From: W1P20-047 sp051878795
Lineage (GTDB): Bacteria > Actinomycetota > Coriobacteriia > Coriobacteriales > Eggerthellaceae
Assembly (NCBI GenBank): GCA_051878795.1
Contig: JBJEKU010000075.1
Coordinates: 1-8,774 of the forward strand
Direction of reading: 5' to 3'
DNA length: 8,774 bases
The notes under the pieces are model-generated. The model searched no databases, was not told where the DNA came from, and worked only from the letters and a program-made list of their open reading frames with translations. Shown piece after piece: positions 6,691 through 8,774 of the stretch (the first letter of the stretch is position 1; each line of letters starts with the position of its first letter). The position numbers and the translations under genes are program-made.

Positions 6691-7863
6691 CTAGGCTTCC
6701 TTTCCGAGGGCGTTTTCGAGTGCATTCCTTGCGATATCCGTTTGCGCTTCGCTCATCGGCTTTCCCATTTGATCTTTGAAGAAGCCTTCGAACAGGGTGA
6801 AGGGGTCGATGTCTTCTGCGTCTGTTAGCTCATCGAGGGTTTGGGCAGACGCTCCGCTATTGCAGCGTTCGTAGTCGAGCTGCATGATGTTGGGGTACAC
6901 GTTGCGCAAGCGGGACATGGGATCCAGGATGGCCTGTTCGTCGGTGAGGGTGACGTGCAGGTAGTCTGCGATATTCCCGTTTGCAGTGATTTCCGGGGAG
7001 ATGAGGGTTTCGAGCGGACCTTTGATTTCCCGGACGTCGTGGATAACGGGATAGGGAATCTGCTGGAATTCGATGCAGTCGCCCGCGCATGCTCCGGCGG
7101 CCTTTTCCTTCAGTTCGACAAGGACGGCCGATTTGGGATAGCGAGCTTCCGAGAACGAGTACTTCAAGAGCGAACCCGAATAGCGCACGGTCGCGCGTCC
7201 GACTTGCTGGGGCCTGTGGACGTGTCCTAAGGCGACGTAGTCGAACTTGGAGAAGATGGATGCGTCCACGTTGTCCACGCCGCCGAGGGAGATTTCAGAG
7301 TCCTCGCGTTCGGTGGATTGCCCGTAGGCGGTAACGAATTGGTGGGCGATAAGGACGTTCCTCTGGTTTGAGTCGATGTCGCATGCATCAAGTACCAGGG
7401 AAAGGGCTTTCGTGTAATCCTGCCCGATATCCCCTTCAGGGAAATAGGGGCGCACCAAGGCAGGCTTGAGGAAGGGAAGGAGCCAGAAAACGACCGGTCC
7501 GTGTTCGTCTTCCAAGGTGCAGGAATAGACCGTTCCGTCGAAAAGGGGAGGGAAGTGAATGCCTTGGTTTTCGAGGATGCGCTGTGCGTATGCGATTCGT
7601 TCTGCGGAGTCGTGGTTTCCGGGAATAGCCAGGACTTGCATGCCCTCGCAAGCGACAGCGGAAAGGAACCAGTCGAACAAGGTCACCGCTTCGGCGGAAG
7701 GCGTGCTTTTGTCATAGATGTCTCCGGCTAAGACTATTGCTTCGGCTTCATACCGCTTTGCGATTTCGATGATTTTCTCGAGGGCGAAACGTTGGTCTTC
7801 GAGCATATTGAAGCCGTTGACGATTTTTCCAAGATGCAGGTCGCCAAGATGGATGAACTTCAT
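6691..7863 (-). CDS. sbcD: Exonuclease subunit SbcD (Mre11-type nuclease), 390 aa
   Basis: SbcD is the nuclease subunit of SbcCD, a Mn2+-dependent calcineurin-like phosphoesterase cutting DNA ends and hairpins under control of the SbcC ATPase. Metal-binding motifs appear in the expected order: D8 and H10 in FIHLGDLHLGK, GDIYD (47-51, D48), GNHD (82-85), H174 in IAHQF, and GHVHRP (213-218). The remaining C-terminal part, ending with DPFTLFEGFF (353-362), corresponds to the capping and SbcC-binding region. I start at the ATG at 7863, which gives the classic MKFIHLGDLH opening. A GTG two codons upstream (7869) is in frame but leaves only two bases after the weak GAAAG ribosome site. The gene is first in the sbcD-sbcC operon. 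The stop TAG is followed by one base and the sbcC ATG, so the two are probably translationally coupled. Confidence 0.97.
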   Translation of the reverse strand: MKFIHLGDLHLGKIVNGFNMLEDQRFALEKIIEIAKRYEAEAIVLAGDIYDKSTPSAEAVTLFDWFLSAVACEGMQVLAIPGNHDSAERIAYAQRILENQGIHFPPLFDGTVYSCTLEDEHGPVVFWLLPFLKPALVRPYFPEGDIGQDYTKALSLVLDACDIDSNQRNVLIAHQFVTAYGQSTEREDSEISLGGVDNVDASIFSKFDYVALGHVHRPQQVGRATVRYSGSLLKYSFSEARYPKSAVLVELKEKAAGACAGDCIEFQQIPYPVIHDVREIKGPLETLISPEITANGNIADYLHVTLTDEQAILDPMSRLRNVYPNIMQLDYERCNSGASAQTLDELTDAEDIDPFTLFEGFFKDQMGKPMSEAQTDIARNALENALGKEA

Positions 7864-7898
7864 GTGCACTGCTTTCGGTAGGTTGTTTGCTGTGTTCT

Positions 7899-7927
7899 AT
7901 TATCCCTTATCAGAGCGTGATTGTATG
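7899..7927 (-). promoter_or_regulatory. Candidate sbcDC promoter
   Basis: On the minus strand, GATAAT (7904-7899, five of six consensus bases) lies about 36 bases before the sbcD ATG. A weak CATACA (7927-7922) sits 17 bp upstream as the -35. The -35 is poor, so the promoter is tentative and may need an activator. Confidence 0.4.
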
Positions 7928-7929
7928 GT

Positions 7930-7939
7930 CCATTAATGG
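7930..7939. promoter_or_regulatory. 10-bp perfect palindrome between divergent genes
   Basis: CCATTAATGG lies immediately upstream of the candidate sbcD -35 and about 20 bases before the divergent promoter's -35. Its position would suit an operator serving both directions. No regulator is identified, and a palindrome of this length could be chance. Confidence 0.3.
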
Positions 7940-7948
7940 GACTATGGA

Positions 7949-7962
7949 AAAACAGGTGTTTT
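7949..7962. promoter_or_regulatory. 14-bp inverted repeat next to the small gene's promoter
   Basis: AAAACA (7949-7954) and TGTTTT (7957-7962) form perfect 6-bp arms around GG. The right arm overlaps the weak -35 of the gene starting at 8035. It is a candidate operator by position only. Confidence 0.3.
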
Positions 7963-7990
7963 CAATCCCTTTCCCAATGCTTACTATAAT
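7961..7990 (+). promoter_or_regulatory. Promoter of the 86-aa hypothetical gene
   Basis: A perfect TATAAT (7985-7990) is preceded at 18 bp by a weak TTCAAT (7961-7966). Transcription would start near 7997, leaving a leader of just under 40 bases before the chosen ATG. Confidence 0.6.
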
Positions 7991-8034
7991 CTAACAGAAA
8001 GCGTACAACCGTTCGATATGAAATGGAGGGGCAT

Positions 8035-8295
8035 ATGGGCACGGTTCCAAATGATGGCCTGGCTTCTGCAAATGGCCCTGAAACGAGGGAAAGCATCCAG
8101 CGTCGTTTCTTCAAGATGGGAGCGGTGGTTGCCTTGGGCGAGCTCTTGCATGAAGAAGACCTTCTTGGCAGCGAAACCCAGAAGCGCAATCTGAAACGCT
8201 ATCTGAAAAGCTTCGGGGTATCTTCGATCGAAGATGTAGAGCGTCTGGGAATCAACGGTATTTACAAGTATTCCTTCGAGCGCCTGTATCGCTAG
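8035..8295 (+). CDS. Hypothetical protein, 86 aa, divergent from sbcD
   Basis: I do not recognise the family. The start is ATG 8035 because GGAGG (8025-8029) lies five bases before it; an in-frame ATG at 8023 would place that site inside the gene and has no good site of its own. The product is soluble, with no membrane segment, signal peptide or cysteine. After a polar N-terminus (1-18) it looks helical: RESIQRRFFKMGAVVALGELLHE (18-40), then a basic stretch TQKRNLKRYLKSFG (48-61), a SSIEDVERLG helix (63-72) and an aromatic, basic end (YKYSFERLYR). Its own TATAAT box and strong ribosome site argue that it is expressed. It shares an upstream region with sbcDC but a functional link is unproven. 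The basic helices could suit nucleic-acid or protein binding, which is speculation. Confidence 0.75.
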   Translation: MGTVPNDGLASANGPETRESIQRRFFKMGAVVALGELLHEEDLLGSETQKRNLKRYLKSFGVSSIEDVERLGINGIYKYSFERLYR

Positions 8296-8378
8296 CAGGT
8301 GATGGAAGGTCTTGTGCATGGGGAGGATCGATTATCGGAATTCGCAGAAGCCTTGTCCTGGTGGGAATGCGATGAGAA

Positions 8379-8410
8379 ACGAAAGCAGGTCGGGCGATTG
8401 CCCGACCTGC
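8379..8410 (-). terminator. Terminator of the CAT tRNA gene
   Basis: A perfect 11-bp stem (8385-8395 with 8400-8410) closes a 4-base loop. On the minus strand, 10 bases after the tRNA, it is followed by TTTCGTTTCT. On the plus strand the following bases are GTGTGTTCG, so it should end the small hypothetical gene's transcript less efficiently, if at all. Confidence 0.85.
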
Positions 8411-8420
8411 GTGTGTTCGA

Positions 8421-8495
8421 TGGTGGGCCCAGCCGGATTCGAACCGACAACCAAAGGATTATGAGTCCCCTGCTCCACCGTTGAGCTATAGGCCC
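8421..8495 (-). tRNA. tRNA with anticodon CAT (probably Ile2, or elongator Met)
   Basis: This is a complete 75-base cloverleaf on the minus strand. The acceptor is GGGCCTA/TGGGCCC with A73 and encoded CCA (8423-8421). The D-arm is GCTC/GAGC with a short 7-base loop. The anticodon CAT corresponds to 8463-8461, in loop CTCATAA. The T-arm is GTCGG/CCGGC with loop TTCGAAT. A paired first acceptor position rules out the initiator type. C4-G69 and C5-G68 in the acceptor resemble E. coli tRNA-Ile2, whose C34 is converted to lysidine by TilS, rather than elongator tRNA-Met; this leans towards Ile2 but does not prove it. The anticodon stem ends in two G-T wobbles (27-43 and 28-42). Confidence 0.92.
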
Positions 8496-8509
8496 TTGTG
8501 CGCCAAGCA

Positions 8510-8533
8510 AGTATAACGCATCAGAATGTCTTT
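8510..8533 (-). promoter_or_regulatory. Candidate -10 region for the CAT tRNA
   Basis: TATACT (8515-8510 on the minus strand) lies 14 bases before the mature 5' end, a normal distance for a tRNA promoter. The upstream -35 is poor; TGGCGA at 18 bp is the best I see. From 8534 to the tRNA-Asn promoter no gene is evident. Confidence 0.5.
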
Positions 8534-8673
8534 TCGCCATAATGTGGATTGCTTACAGCATTCCTTTTCGGCGACGCTGCTTGCGCATCGGTCATGCGAA
8601 TGGGTTTTAGTTTAGCTGTTTCCAGGTGTCTGGATTCTGTAAAAAGAAATTCGGAAAAGCCCCTGATTAGCAC

Positions 8674-8701
8674 TTGCGAGGCAAGTCAAGATGTGTATAA
8701 T
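8674..8701 (+). promoter_or_regulatory. Promoter of tRNA-Asn
   Basis: TTGCGA (8674-8679) and a perfect TATAAT (8696-8701) are separated by 16 bp, with transcription expected near 8708, about 25 bases before the tRNA. The -35 lies within the inverted repeat ACTTGC-GAG-GCAAGT (8672-8686). Confidence 0.75.
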
Positions 8702-8731
8702 ACTGTCTTGCGCTAAGAAGGCGCACCGAAT

Positions 8732-8774
<43 letters not shown>

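Noticed and set aside
8299..8484. 61-codon plus-strand frame ending in the tRNA
   Set aside because: It reads through the terminator hairpin and the antisense strand of the CAT tRNA (PSRIRTDNQ), a typical tRNA shadow.
8584..8598. CGCAT-CGGTC-ATGCG inverted repeat followed by GGGTTTTAGTTT
   Set aside because: It has only five pairs and a loose T-rich tail, and no upstream plus-strand gene needs a terminator there.

Overview
The window reads as ordinary bacterial chromosome of moderate G+C (roughly half by eye). Its backbone is housekeeping: arginyl-tRNA synthetase, a CPA1-type Na+/H+ antiporter, the SbcC/SbcD nuclease and five tRNA genes. All four complete tRNAs encode their 3' CCA. The protein style, the CCA-encoding tRNAs and the NhaK-like antiporter suggest a Gram-positive bacterium. 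A Coriobacteriia-like actinobacterium is my best guess, but this is inference and could not be tested here.

Layout, left to right. Positions 1-378 (+) are the 3' end of argS, closed by a strong intrinsic terminator (421-450). Facing it is a 679-residue Na+/H+ antiporter (630-2669, -). A tRNA cluster on the plus strand follows: tRNA-His (2862-2939), then two identical tRNA-Lys(CTT) genes inside an 81-bp tandem duplication. It is driven by a good promoter (2818-2846) and ends at a terminator (3175-3204). Converging on it from the right is the sbcD-sbcC operon (7863 down to 3429, -), with one base between the two genes. A divergent 86-residue protein of unknown function (8035-8295, +) shares the sbcD upstream region, which carries two short palindromes. 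Next come a tRNA with anticodon CAT on the minus strand (8421-8495) with its own hairpin terminator, and finally a tRNA-Asn(GTT) that runs off the right edge with its own TTGCGA/TATAAT promoter.

How the genes relate. SbcC and SbcD form one ATP-dependent nuclease that opens and cleaves DNA hairpins and ends. ArgS and the tRNAs all serve translation but are not one operon. The antiporter is an independent ion- and pH-homeostasis gene. I found no mobile element, CRISPR array, phage remnant, toxin-antitoxin pair or defence system. The least explained element is the small protein divergent from sbcD together with its palindrome-bearing promoter region. The remaining observations concern tRNA duplication and shared anticodon arms.
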